Positions 17,492 to 26,176 of a stretch of DNA of 64,000 nucleotides are shown in pieces. The DNA lies in contig JACQPN010000025.1 in assembly GCA_016207515.1 (NCBI GenBank), positions 248,001 to 312,000 on the forward strand, read 5' to 3'. Numbering within the stretch: position 1 is the first letter of the stretch; every line of letters begins with the position of its first letter. Origin of the DNA: Euryarchaeota archaeon. Lineage in GTDB: Archaea; Thermoplasmatota; SW-10-69-26; JACQPN01. The translations under genes were made by a program, and so were the position numbers. The notes beneath the pieces were generated by a model that did no database searches, had not been told where the DNA came from, and was given only the letters and a program-made list of their open reading frames with translations.

Positions 17492-17537
17492 AGAGCAAAG
17501 GCTCTGGAGGATCCCGCTTGAGGCCGCTTTGCAGCGG
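17492..17537. terminator. Weak hairpins between convergent genes
   Basis: AGAGC-AAAG-GCTCT (17492-17505) and CCGCT-TTGC-AGCGG (17524-17537) are perfect 5-base stems in the 47 bases between the membrane protein gene and the convergent ABC permease gene. They may help end both transcripts; there is no T run. Confidence 0.3.
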
Positions 17538-17538
17538 A

Positions 17539-18648
17539 TCAATCCACGGTCCGTTTGAAAAGCCACGCCCCGCCGATCATGAGGACCAGCGTGGAGCCGA
17601 CCAATATACCGACCGCCGTCAGTTCCTGCCCCAGGCCATACCCCAAAAGCATCACCTGCCGCAACGCCGATGTCGCATGCGTGTGCGGGAGGATGCCGGC
17701 GATGAATTGTCCTGGAGCGCCCATGAGGTCGACGGGCGTGATCGCACCCATCATGAACATGAGCACGATGACGACCATGAGGGTCGCCACCATCACCTCC
17801 CGGTCGCTTTTTGCCCTCGCCGCGAGGAGTATCCCGATCCCAAGGGTCACAAGTCCTACGAGGAGCGCTAGGACAAGGAACGTGAGGATGTCGCCGTGGA
17901 AGCGCACGCCAAGGGCGAATATCGCGAGTGCGAGGATCGCGACGGCGCGGAAGAAAACGAGAAGGAGGCAGGCGAGGATCTTTCCAAGAAGGAACGAGGT
18001 CTTGCTCACCGGCGAGATGAATACGCGGCCCAGCGTCCCGTCGCTACGCTCCCTGGTGAGAGACGTCGCCATGTCGTTGAGGCTCGTGAAGGCGATGAGG
18101 AGTACTACGATGCCCGGCGTGAATATGTCGAGAGCGCCCCCGGTCGCGATGAGTTCCTGGTAACGGAAGTCCACCCCGCGCCCTTGTTGGAGGGCGATGG
18201 CCTCCAAGACGAGTTTCACGCGAGAGAGGGTGAGGGCCCCCACGTAGGGCTTCGAGTTGTCGTAGAGGAACCCGATCTGCGGTTTGCCGTTCCTGAAAGC
18301 CTCCCCGAAACCGTCGGGGATGAGTAGCGTCCCGTAGATCCCGTTCTCCTTCATGTAAACCGACGCGTTCCGGTCCGCCGGCAGGATGTGCAGGGTGAAA
18401 AGCTGGGTGCGAGACAGTATGTCGATGAACTGGACGCTCTCGGCGGAAGCGTCCATGTCCTTCACCGCCATCGGGTAAGGCACCGAGTCCGCGGTCGGCT
18501 GGAAGTTCTGGCCGCCGAAACTCAACGAGAAGGCCGCCATCGCGACGATGGGCAGGACGAGCGTCAGGACCTGGCTTCGCTTGTCGCGACTCAGGTGCAC
18601 TAATTCTTTCTTTGCGACGAGAAGCGCGTCGCGCACCAGGCCACCCAT
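17539..18648 (-). CDS. ABC-2 type export permease
   Basis: The 369 residues have the ABC-2 layout: one N-terminal membrane helix after KKELVHLSRDKRSQ, a large outside loop (about residues 45-175), then five membrane segments, including the conserved region with LTRERSDGTLGRVFISPVS before the transport core. Such permeases export drugs, lipids or polymers with a separate ATPase. No ATPase adjoins it; the nearest candidate is the ABC ATPase at 19962, on the other strand. It follows the cheY-cheC pair by 122 bases on the same strand, so it may be read from the same or a separate promoter. Confidence 0.85.
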   Translation of the reverse strand: MGGLVRDALLVAKKELVHLSRDKRSQVLTLVLPIVAMAAFSLSFGGQNFQPTADSVPYPMAVKDMDASAESVQFIDILSRTQLFTLHILPADRNASVYMKENGIYGTLLIPDGFGEAFRNGKPQIGFLYDNSKPYVGALTLSRVKLVLEAIALQQGRGVDFRYQELIATGGALDIFTPGIVVLLIAFTSLNDMATSLTRERSDGTLGRVFISPVSKTSFLLGKILACLLLVFFRAVAILALAIFALGVRFHGDILTFLVLALLVGLVTLGIGILLAARAKSDREVMVATLMVVIVLMFMMGAITPVDLMGAPGQFIAGILPHTHATSALRQVMLLGYGLGQELTAVGILVGSTLVLMIGGAWLFKRTVD

Positions 18649-18770
18649 TCCTACGGTTCCCCCTCGAGACGATTCACGGGATCCACCGGCCCCCCGCCGA
18701 TCATCTTATTCCACCATCAGAGCCACGGGGGACTCCGTCGCACCGGTCCCCTCCTCTTTGCGAAAGCGGC

Positions 18771-19403
18771 TCATTCGGACCCGCCTGCGGCCTTCGTGAA
18801 GAAGACCAGCAGCATCGTGCCACCGACCCCGGACGTCTTCTCGGCGAAGGCCGTCTCGAGGAGTATCGCGTGGTCTTCGCCGTGACTTGGAATGGACAAG
18901 GCGTCGAGCCGTTCCTTCGGCTTGAAAGTCGTATCCGGGACACCCGTCTTGATCGACGAGCCCGACACAGCTGCGGCGGCGGTGACCATGGCGTTCAACG
19001 CGATGTTCGCGGTCTCCGCGACCGCGCTCTCCTCGAGGGCGGCGAACTTCGTCGTCGATCCTAGGGGTTTTCCCAGGAGCAAGTCGACGAGGCGAAGCGC
19101 CTCGTTCTTTCCAAGGACCAACGCGCCAAAACCGTTCGCGTCACGCTCGAACGTCATGCCGGCCGCGGCCGCCGCTCCATAGTGCCTCGAAAGCACCGCG
19201 CCGAGGGTGGTCAATGGGACGAGCGCGATGCCGCTCGACGATATTTCGACGGGTTGGCGCGTGAGTTTGCCAAGCGACTCGACACCTTTCGATGTCGATT
19301 CGTGGCCGATGGACCGAAGGAGGCTGATCGTGTCCTGCGCCGAACGAAGGAAGGAGACGTGGCTCTTCGAACCGCCTAGGGGCCAGAGCGCCATGGTGTT
19401 CAC
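18771..19403 (-). CDS. CheC-family phosphatase
   Basis: This 210-residue protein carries the phosphatase signature S-x-x-x-E-x-x-N in ESAVAETANIALNAMV (about residues 125-140); only one clear active site is visible. CheC proteins remove phosphate from CheY and adjust adaptation. The gene overlaps the preceding cheY by 4 bases, an apt pairing of substrate and phosphatase. It could also be a CheX-like relative; the fold is the same. Confidence 0.75.
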   Translation of the reverse strand: MNTMALWPLGGSKSHVSFLRSAQDTISLLRSIGHESTSKGVESLGKLTRQPVEISSSGIALVPLTTLGAVLSRHYGAAAAAGMTFERDANGFGALVLGKNEALRLVDLLLGKPLGSTTKFAALEESAVAETANIALNAMVTAAAAVSGSSIKTGVPDTTFKPKERLDALSIPSHGEDHAILLETAFAEKTSGVGGTMLLVFFTKAAGGSE

Positions 19404-19759
19404 TTCAGGACCGTGGTGATGGTCTTCGTCACTGCCGCCTCGTCGAAGGGCTTCACGAGGTAGTCAGAGGCGCCGAGCGCCACCGCTTGGGCGATCTCGG
19501 ACTGCTGGCCTATCGCACTCACGATGACGACTCGCGTGTTCGGATGGGACTTGCGAAGCCCCTTGAGGCACTCCATGCCGCCCATGCCGGGCATGACGAG
19601 GTCGAGGGTGACGAGCTCCGGCTTGACTTTTGGCGCCTCCGCGAGGCATTTCTCGCCGCTTTCCGCCTCGCCCACCACCTCGTGGCCGGCTTTGGTGAGG
19701 ATGTTGCGAAGCACTTGCCGCATGAACATCGAATCGTCCACTATCATGACGCGGGCCAT
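19400..19759 (-). CDS. cheY: CheY response regulator
   Basis: From ATG 19759 the protein is a 119-residue receiver: acidic pair at Asp8-Asp9 (IVDDS), Asp53 (LDLVMPGMGG), Ser81 (VSAI) and Lys103 (LVKPF). It ends by overlapping cheC by 4 bases. A longer open frame upstream lacks coding character. A TATA-like run (minus strand, 19787-19800) lies about 30 bases before the start. MFMRQVLRN after the acidic pair is close to archaeal and Bacillus CheY. Confidence 0.92.
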   Translation of the reverse strand: MARVMIVDDSMFMRQVLRNILTKAGHEVVGEAESGEKCLAEAPKVKPELVTLDLVMPGMGGMECLKGLRKSHPNTRVVIVSAIGQQSEIAQAVALGASDYLVKPFDEAAVTKTITTVLK

Positions 19760-19961
19760 GGTATCGCTTCCGTAACGCCCGGACGCGCTTTTAACATTTT
19801 CATTGGCAAGATAGCGGAAGGATGCCGAAGGAACACGTCCGAGCGGCGCTCTGACGACGACGGCTTGGCGGCGAAAAGCCACGACCGGGACCCCGCGCCA
19901 TCCGTCCTCGCCTACCGGCAGGCTTATTCGCGGTAGCGACGGTTTCTCGGCCGGAGTTTTC

Positions 19962-20918
19962 TTGGGCGCGGCCGTGGAGATAAGGGGACTCGAAAAACGA
20001 TTCGGCGACTTCGTCGCGTTGCAGCCCCTCAACCTTTCCATCGACGAAGGCGAGATCTTTGGGTTCCTCGGCTCGAACGGGGCGGGGAAGACGACAACGA
20101 TCAGGATGCTCACGACCCTCCTCGAACCGTCGCGTGGGACGGCGCTCATCCATGGCAAAGACATCGTGAAGGACCAGAACGCTGTCCGAAAACTCATCGG
20201 CGTAGTCTCGGACAAGATCAACCTCTACCCCGACCTCTCCTCGGAACAGAACCTGCGCTTTTTTGCAAGCCTCTACGGTCTCGGCGAGAAAAAGGTCGAC
20301 GAGCGCGTGAAGGACGTCTTGAACCGCGTCGACCTCTGGGATCGCCGCAAGGACAAGATCGGCGGTTATAGTTTCGGCATGCGTAAGCGCGCGGAGATAG
20401 CCTGTGCGCTGGTGCACGAACCCAAGGTGCTCTTCATGGACGAGGCGACGACGGGCATCGACCCCCAGAACAGCATCCGCATCCGCAACCTCGCTTTGGA
20501 GCTTGCCAAAGAAGGCATGAGCATCATCTGGACGACGCACATGATGGAGGAACCGGAGCGGCTTTGCAAACGCGTGGCCATCATGAGCCGCGGCGAGGTG
20601 ATGGCCATCGGCAACCCCTACGAGCTGGCCCGGTTGATCGAGAAGGAGAAGACCATCGAGATCCGGGCGGACCAGAACGTGAACCCGGAGCAGGTCCAAC
20701 TGCTCTTTGGGATACTTCGCAGGCAGGGGATCCCGGCCACTTCCGAGAATTTCGAGAACGGTGTCTTGAAAGTCGTCGTGGACAAGGACTTCGACGTGAC
20801 GAAGGTACTTACGATCACCCAGAATTTCGGGTACATTCACAGCATCAACACGTTGGAACCAAGCCTTGAGGACGTGTTCATCCATTACACTAGCGGGAAA
20901 GGAGTGGTGGCTGCATGA
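19962..20918 (+). CDS. ABC transporter ATPase (DrrA/NatA type)
   Basis: The roughly 318 residues contain Walker A GSNGAGKTTT (about 36-45), Walker B VLFMDEATTGID, a switch His in TTHMMEE, and a C-terminal extension of about 90 residues typical of DrrA/NatA subunits. The usual LSGG signature is changed to YSFGMRKR, so the second Gly-Gly is lost but the basic tail is kept. The start is TTG 19962 or GTG 19974 (VEIRGLEKRFG). It overlaps the next gene by 4 bases, but that gene is not a normal permease; the ABC-2 permease at 17539 is the nearest candidate partner. Confidence 0.87.
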   Translation: MGAAVEIRGLEKRFGDFVALQPLNLSIDEGEIFGFLGSNGAGKTTTIRMLTTLLEPSRGTALIHGKDIVKDQNAVRKLIGVVSDKINLYPDLSSEQNLRFFASLYGLGEKKVDERVKDVLNRVDLWDRRKDKIGGYSFGMRKRAEIACALVHEPKVLFMDEATTGIDPQNSIRIRNLALELAKEGMSIIWTTHMMEEPERLCKRVAIMSRGEVMAIGNPYELARLIEKEKTIEIRADQNVNPEQVQLLFGILRRQGIPATSENFENGVLKVVVDKDFDVTKVLTITQNFGYIHSINTLEPSLEDVFIHYTSGKGVVAA

Positions 20919-21460
20919 GCGAAGGGGCGGTTTCCGCGATCACGAAGCACTGGAGGCTCGCGATCCCAAGCTGGCTCACGGGCGTTTTCGTCCTGGTGGC
21001 CGCGATGGACGCCGAGGCGGCGACTCGAAGCCTCAGCATCAAGGAACCGAACCCCCTCTTCGCCGACACGACGCTCATGTTCGCGAACGTCGGGCTCGTA
21101 CTCGTCGTGGTCCTACAGATCGCTCGGAGCTTCATCGCGAAGAAGAACAAGTACAAGGCGGTGAAGGATTGGCAGAGCCCGCCGAGCCCGGGGGCGGCGC
21201 CGACCCCAGCGTCTTCATCCGCCCATCCATCGCGCGCCCAGTATACGCCTTCCGCGCCTCCGGCCATGGGACGCGTGGGCGCCTCCTCAGCACGTCCCGC
21301 ATCGGTCACGCGCCCTTCCCCTACGCCCGCTCCGGCTACACCTACCGCCGCCACGATCGTCCAATGCGCGTCGTGCGGACAGAAACTCTCATTGAAGATC
21401 GCCACCCGTCCGGCGAAGTTCAGGTGTCCAAAGTGCCAGACCGTGGGGGTCGTCAAGTGA
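20915..21460 (+). CDS. Membrane protein with Pro-rich linker and C-terminal zinc ribbon
   Basis: The 181 residues have a hydrophobic segment at about 14-33 and a second at about 53-70, then a basic stretch (IAKKNKYKAVKDW), a long Pro/Ala/Ser linker (85-145) and a zinc ribbon with CASC (about 150) and CPKC (about 172). The ATG overlaps the ATPase stop (ATGA), so it is coupled to that gene, yet it is far too short for a permease. The layout of membrane anchor, disordered linker and cytosolic ribbon recalls the surface-protein tails at 26-39 kb, suggesting a shared adaptor logic. Role unknown. Confidence 0.7.
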   Translation: MSEGAVSAITKHWRLAIPSWLTGVFVLVAAMDAEAATRSLSIKEPNPLFADTTLMFANVGLVLVVVLQIARSFIAKKNKYKAVKDWQSPPSPGAAPTPASSSAHPSRAQYTPSAPPAMGRVGASSARPASVTRPSPTPAPATPTAATIVQCASCGQKLSLKIATRPAKFRCPKCQTVGVVK

Positions 21461-21529
21461 GTCCCCACCCGAGAGCAGCGACGGGCCCTTCCTCTTCGAC
21501 GGGCTTCTGCTCGCAAGATCTCCAAGGGG

Positions 21530-22648
21530 GTGCCCCGCTTGGAATTTGAAGCGCTCTCCCAGATATCGCGGAAAATCGAGAAGATCAACGACATCTACGA
21601 AGTGGACCCGAACGACCAGGTCGCCGCCGTGTTCTCCTCGGCCGACCCGACGCAGATGCTCGACATGTTCGGAGCGCTCAAGGAAGAGGTCGCGAAGGAC
21701 AACCGGTTCCCGCTGCTTCTCAAGCGGAAAGACGATTACGTGCTATTCATCATGCAAAAACCGACGGAGAAACCAGACCCGGCGTGGCGGGCTTGGCTCC
21801 TCTTCGGCTTGACCCTTGCCGCGACCGTCATCGCAGGCGCGACTTTCGTCCAATCGTACGAAAGCGCCATCGATCCGAGCGTGGCGGCCGACAAGTGGAG
21901 TGTTGGGTTTCTCCTCAAGGGCCTCTTCCAGTTCGCGATACCGCTTCTTGCGGTCGTCGCCATCCACGAGCTTGCCCACCAATGGGCCGCGAAACGAAAC
22001 GGTGTGCATGCGTCCTGGCCGTTCTTCATCCCCCTTCCGCCCCCGTTCTCGCTTCTCGGGACCCTTGGCGCGGTCGCGAACTTCAAGGACCCGATGCCTA
22101 CCCGTAACGCCCTCATGCGCATCGGCGCCGCGGGGCCGGTGGTCGGTTTCATCGCTTCGCTTTTCCTTTTGGCACTCGGGCTCACCCTCTCGACGACCGT
22201 CGGAGGGGCGGCCGCGAGCGTTTCGGCCGGTGAAAAGATAATCAACATCACGATTGGCGAGCCCCTCATCGTGACCGGTATGTCGAAACTCCTCGGTATC
22301 CCCGACGCGGCGCGGCTTCACCCGTTGGCGCTTGCGGGGTGGGCCGGGATGTTCATCACGGCCATCAACCTCCTTCCCGGAGGAGCCCTCGACGGCGGGA
22401 TGGTGGCACGGGCGTTCCTTGGGCCCAAGGCGAAATTCCTCGGGTACGGCGCGATAGTGGTCCTCGCTGGACTCGGCATCTTCTGGACTCCGTGGGTGTT
22501 CGTCGCGGGACTCCTCCTCGTGAGCGGTGTCGTGCACCCGCAGCCCTTGAACGACGTGACACCGCTTGACCGGAACGGGAGACTCTGGGGACTTGCGGCC
22601 GCGGTGATACTGGTGTTGACGTTTACCGTCGTCCCGATCGGACTTTAG
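21530..22648 (+). CDS. Second site-2-type membrane metalloprotease (M50)
   Basis: The 372 residues carry HELAH in VAIHELAHQWAAKRNG (about 149-153) and the Asp motif NLLPGGALDGGMV (about 285). About six membrane segments are present. The N-terminal soluble region (AVFSSADPTQMLDMFGALKEEV) corresponds to the start of the paralogue at 8595, as do FFIPLPPPFSLLGTLGAV and LHPLALAGWAGM. Start is GTG 21530. It follows the zinc-ribbon membrane gene by 69 bases and may be in its transcript. Both catalytic motifs are intact, so the organism has two active paralogues. Confidence 0.88.
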   Translation: MPRLEFEALSQISRKIEKINDIYEVDPNDQVAAVFSSADPTQMLDMFGALKEEVAKDNRFPLLLKRKDDYVLFIMQKPTEKPDPAWRAWLLFGLTLAATVIAGATFVQSYESAIDPSVAADKWSVGFLLKGLFQFAIPLLAVVAIHELAHQWAAKRNGVHASWPFFIPLPPPFSLLGTLGAVANFKDPMPTRNALMRIGAAGPVVGFIASLFLLALGLTLSTTVGGAAASVSAGEKIINITIGEPLIVTGMSKLLGIPDAARLHPLALAGWAGMFITAINLLPGGALDGGMVARAFLGPKAKFLGYGAIVVLAGLGIFWTPWVFVAGLLLVSGVVHPQPLNDVTPLDRNGRLWGLAAAVILVLTFTVVPIGL

Positions 22649-22751
22649 GTGAACAGATATCGGGGACATTGAAGGCGGTCCGGCTTGCGCCAATGCACAT
22701 CTTCACGGTCCCGGACGAAGCCTTCTTGAGCACGGAAAGCCAATCTCAGGG

Positions 22752-22895
22752 ATGATGGATTGGCGTCGTGCCAAGAAACTGCGGGAGACCGAACGGTTGC
22801 GTGATCTCCCGATTGCGGTCAGGATGCGGATGGGGTTTAGCCTGATGAATTTCGCAAAAAGACTCAGACAGGCGGCCGAGCGTGCGCGAGGTTGA
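22752..22895 (+). CDS. Small basic helical protein overlapping a nucleotidyltransferase gene
   Basis: This short frame encodes 47 residues starting MMDWRRAKKLRETERLRDLP and ending AERARG. It overlaps the start of the nucleotidyltransferase gene by 14 bases in another frame. Its arginine-rich helical make-up and position fit small partners that precede MNT/DUF6036-type nucleotidyltransferases in toxin-antitoxin-like pairs. That family link is inference from position and composition only. Confidence 0.5.
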   Translation: MMDWRRAKKLRETERLRDLPIAVRMRMGFSLMNFAKRLRQAAERARG

Positions 22896-23421
22896 ATCCG
22901 TGGCACTGGCCTTCGACCGGGCCGCGACGAGGGCCGGCGTCGGTTACGCAATGGTCGGCGGGATGGCCGTCATGGCCTGGGGCCGCCCGCGGGCGACGGC
23001 CGACGTGGACGTGCTCCTCTCCATCCCCCCCGGGAGCCTGACGTCGTTCGTGACGTGCCTGGAGGTTGAGGGGTTTTCGGCGAACCCCTTGGATTTCAAG
23101 GACGTGGGCGAACTCGGCGGACACGTCACCATCTTCGACAACGATTCCCCGTTCCACGTGGACGCGAAGATTGCGCGGGGCGAGCCAGAGTTGACCCAAA
23201 TCGCCTCTGCCGTGGAGGTGGCGTTTGGCGACGGGCGGGTTCGCGTGGCATCGCCGGAGGACACCATCGCATTCAAGCTTCTCTATGGTTCGCCCCAAGA
23301 CCTCGAGGACGCTCGATCCATCATAGACCTCATGGAAAAGGCTCTTGACATTCCAAGATTAAGGACCATCGGGGCACGGCTTGGCGTCACCACAAAACTC
23401 GATGAACTCCTAGCGGAATAG
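22882..23421 (+). CDS. MNT/DUF6036-like nucleotidyltransferase
   Basis: The 179 residues start (GTG) with a helix and then the nucleotidyltransferase core MVGGMAVMAWGRPRATADVDVLL (about 20-42): Gly-Gly, then Thr-x-Asp-x-Asp metal site. HVDAKIARG later supplies a third acidic residue, and VASPEDTIAFKLLYGSPQDLEDARSI is the conserved C-terminal stretch of this family. Such proteins occur as one half of toxin-antitoxin-like pairs that modify RNA or protein with nucleotides. The active-site acids look intact. Confidence 0.78.
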   Translation: MREVESVALAFDRAATRAGVGYAMVGGMAVMAWGRPRATADVDVLLSIPPGSLTSFVTCLEVEGFSANPLDFKDVGELGGHVTIFDNDSPFHVDAKIARGEPELTQIASAVEVAFGDGRVRVASPEDTIAFKLLYGSPQDLEDARSIIDLMEKALDIPRLRTIGARLGVTTKLDELLAE

Positions 23422-23427
23422 AGAACG

Positions 23428-24003
23428 CTACTTCGTATCCAGCCAAGTCTTGTCCGCGAACACGATCCGTCCCCTTTCGATGAGCCGCATGTGCTCCTCG
23501 TCGTTTGCGAGCACGGCTTTCCGAGTCGCCTCCACGCCGATCACACGCACCGAGAACGGTGAAAGCTGTCCAGCAGCATTGACGAGCGCGGTTTCGACCT
23601 TCGACGCATCATCCGCGATGGCGACGAGCCACAATGCCCTGCGGCGATCCTCCGACTCCGAGGGGTCGAAGACCCAGAAGGCATAACGGATGCCGTCGCG
23701 GCCGGCTTTCCTGAGTATCTCCTCCGCCTGCCGGTGGATCGCCACCGATTCTTCCTCGAAGATGCGTTTCAAGACGACACCCAATGGATAATCCGCGGCA
23801 AGCCTGAAAACGCGGCTCTTCCCGACGAGGCGCGTCGATATCACTCCCGCAAGCGCCAATTGTTGGAGAGCCGGGACAAGAGTGCCCGTGGACTGGCCCG
23901 TCGCCTTGGCCAGGTCGTCCGTGGTGACCTCGTCGTTACCCCGGCGAGCGAGTTCGCGCACGATGCGGACCTTGGACCGCGCCCCCAACGCGTCCTCTAG
24001 CAC
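23428..24003 (-). CDS. Winged-helix transcriptional regulator with C-terminal nucleotidyltransferase-like region
   Basis: From GTG 24003 the protein has 191 residues: VLEDALGARSKVRIVRELARRG, then LAKATGQSTGTLVPALQQLALAG (recognition helix) and a wing, all within residues 1-70. The rest (IRYAFWVFDPSESEDRRRALWLVAIA) is like the degenerate nucleotidyltransferase domains found behind archaeal winged helices. I chose GTG 24003 because GGAGGTC precedes it and a TATA-like box lies about 26 bases upstream; the longer open frame to 24225 has no coding character. It is convergent with the nucleotidyltransferase gene, 6 bases apart. Confidence 0.72.
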   Translation of the reverse strand: MLEDALGARSKVRIVRELARRGNDEVTTDDLAKATGQSTGTLVPALQQLALAGVISTRLVGKSRVFRLAADYPLGVVLKRIFEEESVAIHRQAEEILRKAGRDGIRYAFWVFDPSESEDRRRALWLVAIADDASKVETALVNAAGQLSPFSVRVIGVEATRKAVLANDEEHMRLIERGRIVFADKTWLDTK

Positions 24004-24023
24004 GACCTCCGGAGCCCAGTGGT

Positions 24024-24033
24024 GGTTAATAAC
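24024..24033 (-). promoter_or_regulatory. TATA-like box of the winged-helix gene
   Basis: On the minus strand GTTATTAACC is centred about 26 bases before GTG 24003, so transcription may start at the start codon itself. Confidence 0.45.
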
Positions 24034-24294
24034 GTCTATCGACGTTTCGATGCCAAGGAGGCGGCGGCCTTGACGCCCGCTTGTGCGGGCCTGCATCCTG
24101 CGAAGCGCGTTCACGCCTTGACAAGAAGGCTTATCTCGCCAAGTCGCGTCAACAAATCCCGCTGTTGGGCACGGAGGAAGGAGGGCGCGTGTCTGGTCCT
24201 GAGGCCGAGAAGGGCTGGACAACAATGGTCAATTAGGTTCTGAACCAAGGCGCCCCCGGGGCTTGATGGGAGGCGCCAAAGGGGGCGAAAAAGT

Positions 24295-25056
24295 ATGCGG
24301 ATGTCGCCATACGAGGTGAAAAAGACGAGATTTGCCATTAGCGCATTCGCCATGCTCGGCTTGGCGTCGGCCTTTCTTGGCGTCCCGGCGGCCGGGCATC
24401 TGGGGCAGGACGACCCCCCGATCTGGTCCGGGACCCCGTCCCAAGTCTACCAACCCGTAAACATCAACACTGTGAGGTTCGACGGCCAGACTGCACCCAA
24501 CGGTCACGCCTCTGGCTCCGTCGACCTGATTGAGTTCGACACAAAGAACATCCCGAAAGACCTCACGTTCGACGGCGTCGACTACCCGATCCCAGCATCC
24601 TCGACCGTATTCATCGAGCACTTCGCCGGGAATTGGCAGATAAACCAGGGAAACAACTTCAAGTTCCTGGGCAAAGCCCACTCACTGACCATCAGGCACG
24701 ACGGGGGCGATCCTACGTACACGAGGTCCCGCGTCCTCATCCAGACGGAGCCAGCGACCAACGGCATCGGCATCGATATGCTCCTCAACGCGGCCGGCGT
24801 GACCGTGCGGCAACACGCACATGTGCCGGCGGCGAGCCCGGTGCCGATCTACTACTTGCACGACGTGAGCAAGACGTCATCGGAAATCGCCAATTCGCCG
24901 AGCGTGACGATATCGATGGAACCCTGCAACTTCCAAGGCACGGATGGGAGCTGCTTGAGCGTGTACGACCCGGACCCGACGCTCATCAACCAATTCGTCC
25001 CGGTGGTCAACCGGCAAGTATGCCTACGTGCTCCTGAGACGCCGACGCTCTGCTGA
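24295..25056 (+). CDS. Secreted protein, first of the surface-protein run
   Basis: The 253 residues begin with a signal peptide (about 1-34: basic MSPYEVKKTRF, then a hydrophobic run to GVPAAGH). The mature part is beta-rich, with four Cys near the C-terminus (EPCNFQGTDGSCL and RQVCLRAPETPTLC), probably disulfides. Residues about 78-132 (IEFDTKNIPKDLTFDG ... NFKFLGKAHSLTI) align by eye with the C-terminal part of the next gene product (YEFEVRTEHKSITFND ... NTKFSGNATAVEI), so the two share a domain. No anchor is visible. Function unknown. Confidence 0.7.
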   Translation: MRMSPYEVKKTRFAISAFAMLGLASAFLGVPAAGHLGQDDPPIWSGTPSQVYQPVNINTVRFDGQTAPNGHASGSVDLIEFDTKNIPKDLTFDGVDYPIPASSTVFIEHFAGNWQINQGNNFKFLGKAHSLTIRHDGGDPTYTRSRVLIQTEPATNGIGIDMLLNAAGVTVRQHAHVPAASPVPIYYLHDVSKTSSEIANSPSVTISMEPCNFQGTDGSCLSVYDPDPTLINQFVPVVNRQVCLRAPETPTLC

Positions 25057-25248
25057 TCTTGGAGTGACCCGAACGGCGAAGCGTCGACTCCGGTGACGAC
25101 CCCTCATTCGCCCGTGCCGCACCCGGCTCGGGTGCCGGATTCGACTCTACTTGACCGCGTTTAGCTCGCCCGAAAACCCGATTCGTCAATCGGAATTCCA
25201 TGTTATGCGTCGATAGCCTTAAACGCCGCCAAGAGGCTCGACCGCCGC

Positions 25249-26172
25249 ATGAGGGGTAGAATACGGTTTTCGTGGCGAACGGCGTTGGCGCTTGCCGTCG
25301 CGGGACTGGCCGTCTCACCCGCGGGATTCGCCGGAACGCGCTCGGCCCCCGAGGTAGTAGACACTTACGGGGATACGGCCGATGCCTTCACCGGCGCGCC
25401 CGTCGAGGAGACCGACTTGGACCTCGTCGCGGCGTGGTTCACCGAAACCTCCGCGCAGTTCCAGGTCCATGTCGCCGCTGCCGACCTCACCGTGAACACG
25501 CCATCGGCGTACCGCATCGGCGTGACATCACATCTTTGGGTGGTCTCTTGGAATGCCGGTAGCGACGCTTTCACGGCGCGTGCCGGCAGAGACATCCTAG
25601 GCGGGACCTTCGGAGCTTTGTCGCCCGGCGGCGCCAACACGGATGACGGAGTGGCCACCATCGCTTTCGATATCGCGGCCGACGAGATCACTATTACGTT
25701 CCCGCGCGCTTTTGCGGACGCGCTCACCGGCCAACAGTGGGAATTCGGGTCTGGCACCACCTTCACGGCCCCCCGTGCCGACAGCTTCGAGGGGCTTGCC
25801 CCAGGAAGCGACCGACACGGGTGTGCCCCCTGCCGCCAACTGGACGCCGCGGCGCCAGGACGCGATTTCACGTTCTCGTCAACGATTCGTAACCTTTACT
25901 CCGGGACCAACCCGGAGGGAGCCACCATCGACACGAATTACGTCAAACTCCTCGGCGTCGCGATACACGACCAGCGCGGGACCGGGAGCTTCGCGACGTA
26001 CGAGTTCGAAGTCCGCACGGAGCACAAGTCCATCACCTTCAACGACGTGAACACCGATCTCCACATCGGGGACGTCGTGCTCATCCGTGACTTCTCCGGA
26101 AGCTACGTCATCTCCGCCCAGAACACGAAGTTCAGCGGGAACGCGACGGCCGTGGAGATCACGCGGGCCTGA
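25249..26172 (+). CDS. Secreted two-module protein
   Basis: The 307 residues have a signal peptide (about 1-29, ending GFAG). Module 1 (30-205) matches the N-terminal part of the next, 1435-residue protein: both have PEVVDxxGD near the start and a closing GC(A/S)PC pair followed by APGxxFTF. Module 2 (about 220-307) matches the secreted protein at 24295. It thus bridges its two neighbours. The Cys pair could form a disulfide. A TATA-like CCTTAAAC (25217-25224) lies about 28 bases before the ATG. No enzyme motif is visible; I infer a surface-structure role. Confidence 0.72.
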   Translation: MRGRIRFSWRTALALAVAGLAVSPAGFAGTRSAPEVVDTYGDTADAFTGAPVEETDLDLVAAWFTETSAQFQVHVAAADLTVNTPSAYRIGVTSHLWVVSWNAGSDAFTARAGRDILGGTFGALSPGGANTDDGVATIAFDIAADEITITFPRAFADALTGQQWEFGSGTTFTAPRADSFEGLAPGSDRHGCAPCRQLDAAAPGRDFTFSSTIRNLYSGTNPEGATIDTNYVKLLGVAIHDQRGTGSFATYEFEVRTEHKSITFNDVNTDLHIGDVVLIRDFSGSYVISAQNTKFSGNATAVEITRA

Positions 26173-26176
26173 ACCG

